From: CAKRJP01 sp963634745
Lineage (GTDB): Bacteria; Bacillota; Clostridia; Lachnospirales; Lachnospiraceae
DNA: 64,000 nt
Assembly: GCA_963634745.1 (NCBI GenBank)
Contig: CAVHCX010000004.1
Coordinates: 66,050-130,049 of the forward strand
Direction: 5' to 3'
This document shows, piece after piece, positions 51,486 through 59,901 of the stretch. Position 1 is the first letter of the stretch. Each line of letters opens with the position of its first letter. Under the pieces are notes generated by a model. The model searched no databases. It saw nothing but the letters and a program-made list of their open reading frames with translations, and was not told the origin of the DNA. Position numbers and translations under genes: made by a program.

Positions 51486-51992
51486 ATGGGAAAGAAGAAA
51501 CTCTGTGTCAGAGTAGAAATTGCTCCAAAAATTATTCTGACCTTTGGGGGAGACAGCCTCGCAGAATTTCAAGAAGATATTCGAGAAGGATGTCTTTTTG
51601 TCGAGAGGTGTGGCCTCAATCCCACGATGATGATGCGACAGAAGGCCGCCTTTGATTCAATGCACAATTTGTGCAAAGAATTAAGGAAAGCCTTTAGAGA
51701 CAGTGAATGCTTAACATTCCTGTCTCCTGAGTGTGACACTTACAGAAAGCTGTATGATCCAGCGAAAAGCAAGTTCCGCTCTACGGCGCACATCATTAAG
51801 GAAGACGACGAAGCTTCCAGGCCGAAAGCCAAGCCCTGTAAGTCAGAAGAGGGGACTACCCATTTAAGTCCTGACATGACAACGGGCGAACTCAGGGAAG
51901 CTATTGGGAAAGGGGGAAAAAAGACAGTCGATTTGGACGACATCGACTCTATGAGATCGCTTCTTTCTGAAGCGAAAAAAGAGTTAAAGTAA
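51486..51992 (+). CDS. Small protein, unknown function
   Basis: This protein has 168 residues from the ATG at 51486, which has GGAGGC in front; the longer start at 51438 lies inside the upstream gene. It starts MGKKKLCVRVEIAPKIILTF, an early strand region. A helical section follows (MRQKAAFDSMHNLCKELRKA), and the C-terminal third is charged and probably disordered, ending in a helix (SMRSLLSEAKKELK). No family is recognised. It is the last gene of this packed run before the PcfJ-like gene. Confidence 0.6.
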   Translation: MGKKKLCVRVEIAPKIILTFGGDSLAEFQEDIREGCLFVERCGLNPTMMMRQKAAFDSMHNLCKELRKAFRDSECLTFLSPECDTYRKLYDPAKSKFRSTAHIIKEDDEASRPKAKPCKSEEGTTHLSPDMTTGELREAIGKGGKKTVDLDDIDSMRSLLSEAKKELK

Positions 51993-52024
51993 GAAAGACG
52001 GGAAGAGGCGAGAAGAAACAAGGT

Positions 52025-52050
52025 GCCCTGCCGGCAAAGACTGGTGGGGC
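52025..52050 (+). promoter_or_regulatory. Leader hairpin before the PcfJ-like gene
   Basis: GCCC-T-GCCGG pairs with CTGGT-GGGC around a CAAAGA loop, 25 bases before the chosen start at 52076. Confidence 0.5.
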
Positions 52051-52075
52051 GCAACCAATGAAAGGAAACCATATT

Positions 52076-54967
52076 ATGGCAACAATCAATATGAATCCAA
52101 GCGGAATCGCCTGGGAAAAACAGGACGTTGTCCTTGTGACAAAAAGCAACGTCGCTCACACCTGCAAAGGTGAAAAAATCTCTCTCTGGGGAGGATGGAA
52201 CAGAGAGGGCTTAAAGTCGAGATTAAAATCCGCACTGACAGATAATTTCGTCGTTGTCTCTCAGTGTTTCGCATCCGTAGGCTATTATGTAACGATTGTC
52301 AAAAAAGAAGACACAAAAGAGTCCTACATCTCTGTCGTTACAAAGAAATTCTTGGGGGCAGACCGCGTGGAAGCTTTCCGCAAGACATACGGACTGGAGC
52401 CGATGAGTGACGAAGTTAAAAAATACTGGTATTATGTACCTCATTTGATTGATGTGCATCAGCCAGGTAGATATAACGCCGGCTGCAATTTTACCATTGA
52501 GTCAGAACTGAGAGTATATCGCGATAAAAACGTCGCATCTGTTTTCAAAATCACCTATGCCGATGGCCACTCCAGATATTTCACATTCAAGAGTTCTCAT
52601 TTTGCCGCCGTGTACCCTTGGACTGTCATTCAATCGAAGGATGTCTCCGACGAAGCCTCTTGGTTTGGAAATAAAGAAAAGTATCCCGACGTTATTGAAC
52701 TTTTCTGTGAAGAAGATGTTCACCGAAATAGTTTCAGGAATACGGTAAAAATTTCTGCAATCGAAAAAGCCATCGGAGGAAAATGTTTCGGCGGTGATCT
52801 CAAATATGATCAGCAAGAACAATGCTGTGATTACCATCGCTACAACTTTGACGCGAAAACCCGTGACGAGATAAACTCCTTTATGGGTATTTTCTCGGAA
52901 GAAGAGGAAGCTTGCCGTGAAATTTTTGATAAGAGATATCAGATTGTGGACCATTGCTGGAGAGACCCTGCTAGTGGAATCACGAATCTCCTATTTCTCG
53001 ATAAGTGGACCTCATGTAGGACAAAGGTGGCTATTGCAGAGAAGAAGAAGACAGATGATATGACCACATTGTGGTCCTCCATTAAATGGGGGCCCACGGG
53101 CGGAAGTATCCATCGTTCCATATCATGGGAACGCAGGGCAGACGAAAATGGCGACCTCATCATCGCAGCTTACCATGACACAAAGGCCTGGTCAAGAGTG
53201 GCCTTCGTCTATAATGTTAAAAAGAGAACACGCAAACTCATCCTAGGAGACGAAAGAGGAGGAAACCCGAGACTGGTCGTTCCCTCCCTAAAGAACGGCA
53301 TCCTGGGATACTTCCGCCTTGCCCCCGGGACAGCATACGATTATGAACGAGGAGAAAGGGTCCTCATTGACGAAGGCCCAGAACAGACAATTGTTGGAAG
53401 CATCTCTATCAAGGATCTTTTTGCGGGGACAAACGTTGCTTGGATTCTCAACAACGAAAAGGAGTTCGGTGACAGCATGTTCTATCTGTTCAAAGACCAG
53501 CAAAATTACTGGTATGAGAATAAGATCCACATGGTTCAGGATGACATCAAAGAGGGCGGCCGAATCGGCGCAGTTGCCCTGTGTATCTTAGCCACGACAG
53601 GAAATGCGATGATGGAACAGCTACTCAAAAGCAGGATGTTCAGAATGTATTTTTTGGCCCTGGCCAGCGAGGCAAAACAGTCAAACATCTTCTGGGACAC
53701 TTCCAAGAAGACTTTGTCGAGATATGACAGCTGTCCATTCCCTTATACTTCAAAGGGTAAAAATCTGAAAGAAATGTTCGGAATGAGTCTGTCTCAGCTC
53801 AGGGCGGCAGACAAAGCCATTGAGATCGTTCAAAGCGAAACTTCGAAAGGGGACGTCCGCTTCAGCTATCGATTCCCAGGTTTCGGATGTGTGGCGAAAG
53901 TACTGGGTGTCGACAGGCTCAGTGCGGTCGACGACACTTTGTTTGCAGAGATTGTCGAGATGACGAAGAGTCAGTCCGCCCCCCGCTGGAATGGCTGGGG
54001 ACAAACCGAAATCTTCAAGAGAATCCTTATGTCAAATGACGGTAGACTCCTGAAGTACCTCGAAAACAACACCCCGAGTGGAAAGATAAGGATCCTCAAA
54101 AACTTCAAGAGCTCCGACGAACTCAACATCCTCAACGACTATCTTCGTATGAGAGAGGATATGATCAAGCTCCAGGAAGAAAAGCCGGAGGAGGACATCT
54201 TTGATGATAAGACCTATCCGTATAAGATAGGCAAAGCTGTAAAATTCATCAGATTCATGCCTGGCATGAAGGTTGAGACAGGCTATTATGGCGGCGATTA
54301 CATTAAGGATGGGATCATCAATTACCCCCAACAGTTTGTCAATATGATCAAAAAGAAATACGCCGCTTATGCCACGGAGAAGGGTAGCGTTCAGCTTGAG
54401 CTCAATGAGTATGGCGCAATTCTAGGGGCAATCATAAAGATGAACCCCGTCCAGCACATGAACTTCCTCCATGATGAAATGAGCCAGTGGTACGCGACGT
54501 ACAAAGATGACTCCAAGATCGGGCAGTTCAAGGAGGCCACGAAGCGCGTCAGAAAATATGTGTGGTCTGACGAGGACGACACAGGATTGTGCATCATCGC
54601 CCCCAAAGACCCCTCCGACTTGAGGAAAGAGGGCAGTATCCTCCACCACTGTGTCGCCTCCTACATGAACCCCATTATCGCGGGAAGCCACAATATCATG
54701 TTTATCCGCAGGGTCGACATGATTGACGAGCCATATTACACGCTCGATATCAGTGGAGACGGTGAGGTCACGGAAGTTCACGGTTATAGCAACTGCAACA
54801 TGGAAGACAGTGATGTCGATGCAGCCTATGCCGAAACAGGTCGTGATGTATACGGTAAGCATTTCGATATCAAGAAATTCCTGCACAACTGGGCGAAAGC
54901 CATGCACGGGAAGGTGAAAGAGAAGAGCTTACGAAGTTCGTACGGCAAATTAGACATCATTGCCTAA
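52076..54967 (+). CDS. PcfJ-like protein
   Basis: This 963-residue protein ends in a PcfJ-like domain (about residues 840-930): LCIIAPKDPSDLRKEGSILH, then HCVASYM...GSHNIMFIRR and PYYTLDISGDGEVTEVHGYS followed by N. PcfJ-like domains occur in phages and conjugative elements and their activity is unknown. The remainder is a large alpha/beta protein without a motif I know. The ATG at 52076 is preferred over 52058 because AAAGGAAAC precedes it. It lies between the small-gene run and the sigma-factor gene, with a leader hairpin just upstream. Confidence 0.75.
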   Translation: MATINMNPSGIAWEKQDVVLVTKSNVAHTCKGEKISLWGGWNREGLKSRLKSALTDNFVVVSQCFASVGYYVTIVKKEDTKESYISVVTKKFLGADRVEAFRKTYGLEPMSDEVKKYWYYVPHLIDVHQPGRYNAGCNFTIESELRVYRDKNVASVFKITYADGHSRYFTFKSSHFAAVYPWTVIQSKDVSDEASWFGNKEKYPDVIELFCEEDVHRNSFRNTVKISAIEKAIGGKCFGGDLKYDQQEQCCDYHRYNFDAKTRDEINSFMGIFSEEEEACREIFDKRYQIVDHCWRDPASGITNLLFLDKWTSCRTKVAIAEKKKTDDMTTLWSSIKWGPTGGSIHRSISWERRADENGDLIIAAYHDTKAWSRVAFVYNVKKRTRKLILGDERGGNPRLVVPSLKNGILGYFRLAPGTAYDYERGERVLIDEGPEQTIVGSISIKDLFAGTNVAWILNNEKEFGDSMFYLFKDQQNYWYENKIHMVQDDIKEGGRIGAVALCILATTGNAMMEQLLKSRMFRMYFLALASEAKQSNIFWDTSKKTLSRYDSCPFPYTSKGKNLKEMFGMSLSQLRAADKAIEIVQSETSKGDVRFSYRFPGFGCVAKVLGVDRLSAVDDTLFAEIVEMTKSQSAPRWNGWGQTEIFKRILMSNDGRLLKYLENNTPSGKIRILKNFKSSDELNILNDYLRMREDMIKLQEEKPEEDIFDDKTYPYKIGKAVKFIRFMPGMKVETGYYGGDYIKDGIINYPQQFVNMIKKKYAAYATEKGSVQLELNEYGAILGAIIKMNPVQHMNFLHDEMSQWYATYKDDSKIGQFKEATKRVRKYVWSDEDDTGLCIIAPKDPSDLRKEGSILHHCVASYMNPIIAGSHNIMFIRRVDMIDEPYYTLDISGDGEVTEVHGYSNCNMEDSDVDAAYAETGRDVYGKHFDIKKFLHNWAKAMHGKVKEKSLRSSYGKLDIIA

Positions 54968-54997
54968 GATTGCCTAAAAAATAATTACTCACGGGGG

Positions 54998-55026
54998 TTG
55001 ACATATGTTAGCCCCTGCGATATACT
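54998..55026 (+). promoter_or_regulatory. Sigma70 promoter of the sigma-factor gene
   Basis: TTGACA (54998-55003) and TATACT (55021-55026) are 17 bases apart, 30 bases before the ATG. Confidence 0.85.
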
Positions 55027-55055
55027 GTCATTAATAAAAAGGAGGATCAATCAAA

Positions 55056-56117
55056 ATGATCAAAGAGAAAAGACAGAAGATGACGATTACGGGACTGGCT
55101 GAGACGGAAGAAGACATTGTCGAGACAGAAGAAGTTGAAGATGCCGAAGAGGCTGCTGGACTCGAAGAAGAGAAGACAAATGATGAAGATGTTGGCTGGA
55201 ACGAAGGGGCGAAAGGGGCAGCAAAAGACATGACCGCTCTTAAGACGTATATGAATCAGATCGCTGTATACGGGGATCTTCTTTCCGCAGAAGAAGAGAA
55301 GACCCTTTGCTTGAAAACGTTGGCCGGGGACGAAGAAGCGAGAGACGAGCTCGTAAATCACAATCTCAGGCTTGTCGTTGACGTGGCAAAGAAATTTGCG
55401 GGGCGTGGAGTCGACCTTGAAGATCTAATCGCCTATGGAAACTTGGGCCTAATGGAAGCCTCAAGAAAATTTGACCCCAAGAACGGAGCCAGATTCGGGA
55501 CATATGCGTTCCACTGGATCAAAATGGAGATCATCAGAGGCATGCAGAAACAAAAGACTGCAGTGACAAAGCCTGATCATGCCATTTGTGCCATCAACAC
55601 AATTAGACGATATCAGGAGAGTCTCGAAGGGCTGTTAGCCAGAGAGCCCAGTTCCGAAGAGATCAGCGCAGCGATGAATTTCAAATTTTCGCCACAGCAA
55701 ATTGAAGAGTATGAGCTGATCATGGCTGGATCAATCCCCTTATCCTTGGATAAGCGCCTTGATTCTGAGGACTCCAACAGCGACTCAGTCAAAGACTTGG
55801 TTGCCGACGAGGACAGCGAATCGCCGACAGAATACGCTGACCGTTCCACCCAGGAACAAGTCGTGGCAAATGCCGTGGCGGCGTTGGAGCCGAGACTCAG
55901 GACCGTCATCAGAATGAAGTACGGGCTTGGGGTTGCGCCAGGCAGCCAGACCAAAGTCTACACGCTTGACGAAATCGCCGAGCAGCTGAAAAGTGAGGGA
56001 TATACAAACAGACTTGGTCTGAGATACACCAAAGAGTATGTCCGTCAGCTTGAGGCCGCCGCATTGGATAAACTCAAGAACAATCCAAGAATCAAAGCCT
56101 TGGAGGGGACATTCTGA
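55056..56117 (+). CDS. RNA polymerase sigma factor, sigma70 family
   Basis: This 353-residue protein shows sigma regions in order. A short acidic N-terminal part (residues 1-60) is followed by region 1.2/2 (LKTYMNQIAVYGDLLSAEEE, NHNLRLVVDVAKKFAGRGVD, LEDLIAYGNLGLMEASRKFD, FGTYAFHWIKMEIIRGMQKQ). Region 3 is next, and region 4 ends with a helix-turn-helix (YTDEIAEQLKSEG type, then LRYTKEYVRQLEAAALDKLK). It should direct host RNA polymerase to phage promoters. The phage also has a single-chain polymerase of its own, which normally needs no sigma. Its own promoter is consensus. Confidence 0.92.
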   Translation: MIKEKRQKMTITGLAETEEDIVETEEVEDAEEAAGLEEEKTNDEDVGWNEGAKGAAKDMTALKTYMNQIAVYGDLLSAEEEKTLCLKTLAGDEEARDELVNHNLRLVVDVAKKFAGRGVDLEDLIAYGNLGLMEASRKFDPKNGARFGTYAFHWIKMEIIRGMQKQKTAVTKPDHAICAINTIRRYQESLEGLLAREPSSEEISAAMNFKFSPQQIEEYELIMAGSIPLSLDKRLDSEDSNSDSVKDLVADEDSESPTEYADRSTQEQVVANAVAALEPRLRTVIRMKYGLGVAPGSQTKVYTLDEIAEQLKSEGYTNRLGLRYTKEYVRQLEAAALDKLKNNPRIKALEGTF

Positions 56118-56332
56118 TGACAAAGAATGCAATCACCTGGAAGGATGGCAGAAAAATACATGTCGGCGACGCCATCCTAATAAAGACCATGGGAGAAGAG
56201 GAGAATTACGATGGGCGTTACGGAAAAGTAACGTTCATTGATGACGCCGGATACCTGAGGGGAACCTGGGGCGGATTGTCGATAATCCCCGGCGATGAAT
56301 TCGTTGTCATTCATTGTAATACAGAAAAGTAA
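56117..56332 (+). CDS. Small SH3-like (DUF4314-type) protein
   Basis: This protein has 71 residues. It overlaps the sigma-factor stop (TGATG), so the two are co-translated. Most of it is beta-strand (GDAILIKTMGEEE, YGKVTFIDDAGYLRGTWGGL, GDEFVVIHC), with the Gly-rich turns and central D-D-x-G of small barrel domains of the DUF4314 kind. These are common in phages and mobile elements and their activity is unknown. Close coupling with the sigma factor makes a regulatory role worth testing. Confidence 0.58.
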   Translation: MTKNAITWKDGRKIHVGDAILIKTMGEEENYDGRYGKVTFIDDAGYLRGTWGGLSIIPGDEFVVIHCNTEK

Positions 56333-56346
56333 AGGAGGTAATAACA

Positions 56347-57171
56347 ATGAAAGAAAAGAAATTTGAGATGTTGAAGAACGGCTTGGTCGCAGACGCACTG
56401 AGCCAGAATCTGAAGTTCGTCCCAATGAAGAGAAGTGTCGAAGAGATGACGGAGAAGCCGGAGAACGGAGCATATGTCCTCGTCCACGGTTGGGAAGAAG
56501 ACTGTGCGGAGAAATCCGGCGGCTACGACACCTGGGAGATTCTCAGATGGTTTGAGGCAGGAACCGTCGTCAGCATTGGACATGATCCCGAGAATCTCGG
56601 CAAAGAAGAGGAGAATCTGCTCCTCAGAATTCTGAAGGGTAATGAGATTAAGCAGAGAATCCGAGAGGACGGTTTCTACTGGCAGGAAGATAAGAACGGC
56701 ATGGAGCCTGAAAAATGGAGAAGGACCGATGAAGGCTCTATCGACTGTTGGTGCGAACTAAAAAAAAGTGGGAAGGGCGAGATAATAAAGGAAGTGGGAA
56801 AGGCAGCCCATGCGCTTGGCGCAAAGATGCAGGAAAAAAGAAGAGAAAAGGAGGGCGAAGACGACGGGGAGATTCTGTTCGAGCACAAGTTCAGACTGTC
56901 CACCGGAGATAGCGTAACCGTGAAGACGATCCCATCGAAAGACTGGGAGGACGGCAAGGAACTTCCGGCAGATGTCGGGGCATTCGAATGGTGCTGGAGG
57001 ACCAAGGAGGATGCCGTTATCACGACTGGGTCCCTGAGTGCCAGATTCTCCACGCCGGAAGGCGGGAAGGACTGGGACACCGTTGAGGTGGCAGAACAGG
57101 TCCTGCGTTACGTGATGAAGACGATGATGAAAGTAAAAAACCCTGACGGGGCATACGCTCTTGTCAGGTAG
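56347..57171 (+). CDS. Acidic/basic mixed protein, unknown function
   Basis: This protein has 274 residues, with AAAGGAGG before the ATG. The N-terminal 60 residues are a small domain (GAYVLVHGWEEDCAEKSGGY). The middle is a long charged helix (KGEIIKEVGKAAHALGAKMQ). The C-terminal part (about 180-274) is beta-rich (FRLSTGDSVTVKTIPSKDWE). No catalytic or metal motif is visible. It follows the DUF4314-like gene after 14 bases and belongs to the same accessory-gene run. Confidence 0.6.
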   Translation: MKEKKFEMLKNGLVADALSQNLKFVPMKRSVEEMTEKPENGAYVLVHGWEEDCAEKSGGYDTWEILRWFEAGTVVSIGHDPENLGKEEENLLLRILKGNEIKQRIREDGFYWQEDKNGMEPEKWRRTDEGSIDCWCELKKSGKGEIIKEVGKAAHALGAKMQEKRREKEGEDDGEILFEHKFRLSTGDSVTVKTIPSKDWEDGKELPADVGAFEWCWRTKEDAVITTGSLSARFSTPEGGKDWDTVEVAEQVLRYVMKTMMKVKNPDGAYALVR

Positions 57172-57192
57172 AAAGGTAAGGAGGCAAAAGCG

Positions 57193-57873
57193 ATGCCTAA
57201 CTGGTGTGATTCCCGTTTCAAGATAACGGGTACGGACAAAGGAATGGTTATGAAGTTCTGCGTAGATATGACGAAGGCCACTGGAGGACTCGGTGGCCTC
57301 TCCGAAGAGGAGAGGGGTTACAAAGACTCTACAGGGAAGAAGTGCGTTACGGCAGAAGATTGGTTTGGCAACCTCTATCTCGCCGCTGGGTACACAATGG
57401 AGGAGATCGAGAAAGGTGGCATGCACGCCAGAGGGTTTGAAACCACCGTCACTCTAGACGAAGTTGGAGGCTCCCCCTGTGTTTGCATAACAGCAAACAT
57501 GGCGTGGAATCCGCCCATCGATGAGATGCGCCGGATGATAAAGGAGAAATATGACAACAAGCTCAAGCTCTATTACTGGGCAGAAGAGCCTGGCATGGAG
57601 ATCTACCTGTCAAACGACCCGACTGGCGAGTATTTCGACGCAGCATATGTCATTGATTACGACACTGTAGATGACGGCTGCGACAGGATCTACTTTGGTC
57701 CCGGAAGAGACGAAGAAGAAAAAGCCGTCAGGCTGATCAACAGCCTGACTGGTTTAAAATTCGAAAAGATTGAAGACATCCTCGCTCACGAAGAAGAGGT
57801 TCAGTCGGCTTTCGAGAAAAAACACGGGTCAGGGGACGCTTATCTGAGCATCCACGACTTCTGCGAGTATTGA
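57193..57873 (+). CDS. Api92-like ferredoxin-fold protein
   Basis: This 226-residue protein begins MPNWCDSRFKITGTDKGMVM. The opening MPNWC followed by a strand and an early helix is characteristic of the Api92-like group of phage/plasmid proteins with ferredoxin-like folds. Its C-terminal half holds the typical aromatic core (LYYWAEEPGMEIYLSN). Function in the family is not established. The gene carries a perfect 9-bp hairpin near 57727-57749 (GTCAGGCTG/CAGCCTGAC). The strong site AAGGAGG precedes the ATG. Confidence 0.72.
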   Translation: MPNWCDSRFKITGTDKGMVMKFCVDMTKATGGLGGLSEEERGYKDSTGKKCVTAEDWFGNLYLAAGYTMEEIEKGGMHARGFETTVTLDEVGGSPCVCITANMAWNPPIDEMRRMIKEKYDNKLKLYYWAEEPGMEIYLSNDPTGEYFDAAYVIDYDTVDDGCDRIYFGPGRDEEEKAVRLINSLTGLKFEKIEDILAHEEEVQSAFEKKHGSGDAYLSIHDFCEY

Positions 57874-57886
57874 TAGGAGGTATAAA

Positions 57887-58207
57887 ATGGCAAAAAGTGC
57901 TAAAAAACTGGCCGCAGAGACGGAGACCAGACACCAGAGGGCGATTGATATCGCAAAAAAGTTCCCACGGCACGAAGCAGACAGCTTCATCATGCAAAGG
58001 TTCAACTTCGAGCCGCGAAGCGACGGAATGGGACACAGGTGGCTCGTCGTGAAAGATCGCCTCACGGAAAAGTATCTACTGTATCCAGCAAGCAGAAGCT
58101 ATCTGAAATTTTCGGATTCGCAGAATGCGATCGACTATCTCCGATCCAGGTTTGTGCCGTCCGGCAAGAAGAGCGAAGATGTCGCGATAGAAAAGGAGGA
58201 AAAATAA
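57887..58207 (+). CDS. Small basic protein, unknown function
   Basis: This protein has 106 residues. It starts with a Lys/Ala-rich helix (MAKSAKKLAAETETRHQRAI). A mixed core follows (FIMQRFNFEPRSDGMGHRWL, YPASRSYLKFSDSQNAIDYL), and it ends with a charged tail. No motif is recognised. It is 13 bases from the previous gene and 4 bases from the next, so it is part of the packed accessory run. GGAGG precedes the ATG. Confidence 0.6.
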   Translation: MAKSAKKLAAETETRHQRAIDIAKKFPRHEADSFIMQRFNFEPRSDGMGHRWLVVKDRLTEKYLLYPASRSYLKFSDSQNAIDYLRSRFVPSGKKSEDVAIEKEEK

Positions 58208-58210
58208 ATA

Positions 58211-58705
58211 ATGAAAAAGCAGGAATTCAAATCGGCAGGGACCAGCATCAACAGCAAGAAGGTCCCTGCTGTTTTTAGCAGAGTCGAGTGGCGAGCCGGG
58301 ACAAAGAATCTGGACTGGGGAGGAGGCAAATATGATACGGCATGCGAATTCATGGAGAAGATCGGGTGCCAGAACGTCATCTACGACCCCTTCAACAGAA
58401 CGCCGGAAGAAAACGAGGCAGCCCTTGCAGGGGCCCCTTATGACACGGTTACGATCAGCAACGTCCTGAATGTCGTCAAGGAGAAGGGCACCAGAGTCGA
58501 AATCGTGAAAGAGGCCTTGCGTTACCTAAAGGAAGGAGGTATAATGTACGTAACGGTGTACGAGGGTGATGGAGGCGGTGTTGGGCGCGAGACGAAAAAG
58601 GGGTGCTGGCAATGCAACAAACGTCTGAGGGAATACGCCCAGGAACTGAAAGAAGCGCAGCTCAGACCGAGCGTCGTGAAGAACATGATAATGATAAGGA
58701 GGTAA
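58211..58705 (+). CDS. Class I SAM-dependent methyltransferase-like protein
   Basis: This protein has 164 residues. Motif I is LDWGGGKYD (Asp35, Gly37-39), the SAM-binding glycine loop. Motif II-like YDPFNRTPEEN follows, then DTVTISNVLNVVKEKGTRVE and the motif-bearing strand YVTVYEGDGGGVGRETKK. The fold is complete, though short for a Rossmann methyltransferase. The substrate is unknown; DNA, RNA or a small molecule are all possible. AGGAGG precedes the ATG, and it lies in the accessory run. Confidence 0.72.
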   Translation: MKKQEFKSAGTSINSKKVPAVFSRVEWRAGTKNLDWGGGKYDTACEFMEKIGCQNVIYDPFNRTPEENEAALAGAPYDTVTISNVLNVVKEKGTRVEIVKEALRYLKEGGIMYVTVYEGDGGGVGRETKKGCWQCNKRLREYAQELKEAQLRPSVVKNMIMIRR

Positions 58706-58709
58706 AATC

Positions 58710-59036
58710 ATGGAAATCGAAATCAAGGGCAAGTGGTACCCAAGTGCCGGAGAAAAGGTCACGGTCCGGTATTACATGACGGGAACATGTGACCCGTATA
58801 CGGTGGTCTCCACAGGGGAAGGGAAGGTCTATGTCCGCGAATGCGGGATGGACTTTGCCGGCCCCAGATACTACGACAGCCTGCCGACACGAATCTGGGA
58901 TGATGTGGGCGGAAAGATGCGTGAATTGACATGGTCGCCCAAGCGAAAGGGGTGGATAATGTCAAGTTTCCCCGGAGACAAATATCCCGGAGTGGCAGAA
59001 TTCGGCGTGTGGGAATACGCACCATACCTGGACTGA
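58710..59036 (+). CDS. Small beta-rich protein, unknown function
   Basis: This 108-residue protein has strands and turns throughout (IEIKGKWYPSAGEKVTVRYY, TVVSTGEGKVYVRECGMDFA) and a Trp/Tyr-rich end (FGVWEYAPYLD). It could be a small barrel domain. No catalytic motif is seen. It starts 4 bases after the methyltransferase-like gene and has AAGGAGG in front, so the two are probably made together. Confidence 0.6.
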   Translation: MEIEIKGKWYPSAGEKVTVRYYMTGTCDPYTVVSTGEGKVYVRECGMDFAGPRYYDSLPTRIWDDVGGKMRELTWSPKRKGWIMSSFPGDKYPGVAEFGVWEYAPYLD

Positions 59037-59080
59037 ACAGCCAGGCGACCGAACATTGGACAAGAAAGGAGGTACATAAT

Positions 59081-59290
59081 ATGTACTATGAGATCAATGT
59101 GTCGAAGAAGAATACGAAGACGGGAAGATATGAGCATCTCTTCGCAACGGCGGAAAGAAGCATCCGGAGCATGGCGGAGCTAAAGAGGGTATGGAGGGAA
59201 ATCTCTGCAAAATTCAGCGGAGAGGAATACCATCTTTCTGTCACGAGAATCGAAACCTTGGGACAGACCGTCAACATCGAGAGAATTTGA
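59081..59290 (+). CDS. Small protein, unknown function
   Basis: This protein has 69 residues from the ATG at 59081, which has AAAGGAGG 8 bases upstream; a longer frame from 58931 lies mostly inside the previous gene. It starts MYYEINVSKKNTKTGRYEHL, with two strands, a helix (SMAELKRVWREISAKF) and a final strand (LSVTRIETLGQTVNIERI). This gives a compact alpha/beta fold of the size of small regulatory proteins. No family is recognised. Confidence 0.6.
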   Translation: MYYEINVSKKNTKTGRYEHLFATAERSIRSMAELKRVWREISAKFSGEEYHLSVTRIETLGQTVNIERI

Positions 59291-59307
59291 GAAAGGGGGG
59301 CAAAATC

Positions 59308-59655
59308 ATGAAGAACATGAGTCTCAAAGCGAGCAGAAGAAGAGATGAGTTGAAGAAGTTCATCAAAGAGGTGCAGAAGGCAGCGGCATTTGACGGCTGC
59401 TGGTGCCGCAAGCTGAGCGAAGAAAACGAGACGAAGGGTGAGAAGGCGTTGTACTTGGTATTCGCTCATGACGAAGAAGCCGGCCTGATCGGAAAGGTCG
59501 CATACAACTGCGATGATCTGCAATGCGACTATGATTGGGATTGGATGATGCCAACCGACGAAGACGGAAATGTCTTTGGCTGGGAAGGGGCACACTGCGA
59601 AAAGATGAATGCCGAGGAAATCGCAGATGATGTGCTAGAAACGCTGGCCGCCTAA
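59308..59655 (+). CDS. Small acidic protein, unknown function
   Basis: This protein has 115 residues from the ATG at 59308, with AAAGGGGGG in front. A basic helix at the start (SLKASRRRDELKKFIKEVQK) is followed by an acidic part with a Cys pair near 31-33 (DGCWCRKLS) and further Cys/Asp-rich residues (NCDDLQCDYDWDW). A metal site is possible, but no known motif matches. It is the last gene of the run. A 246-base gap with a promoter follows. Confidence 0.58.
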   Translation: MKNMSLKASRRRDELKKFIKEVQKAAAFDGCWCRKLSEENETKGEKALYLVFAHDEEAGLIGKVAYNCDDLQCDYDWDWMMPTDEDGNVFGWEGAHCEKMNAEEIADDVLETLAA

Positions 59656-59789
59656 GATTGTTTTGCGGTACCCCCGCCCACAAACCACAGTGGCAAAAAC
59701 AGAAAGGAACATGGAAAATGCAAAAAAATCAAAAAACCGGGCCACCTTAGAAAGCGCAAGAAAAAGCCCAAATAATACTCAGAAAACCA

Positions 59790-59817
59790 TTGACAATGGT
59801 CTGAAAATGAGTATAAT
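59790..59817 (+). promoter_or_regulatory. Sigma70 promoter
   Basis: TTGACA (59790-59795) and TATAAT (59812-59817) are perfect, with a 16-base spacer. The next gene starts at 59902. Confidence 0.82.
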
Positions 59818-59901
59818 ATCAGTAAGAAATCACTGGTAACCCACAAAAAAGATTTCAAGAAATATCCCCGAAAGCAGGGGCAAAAAAGGAGAAAAATAAA
59901 A

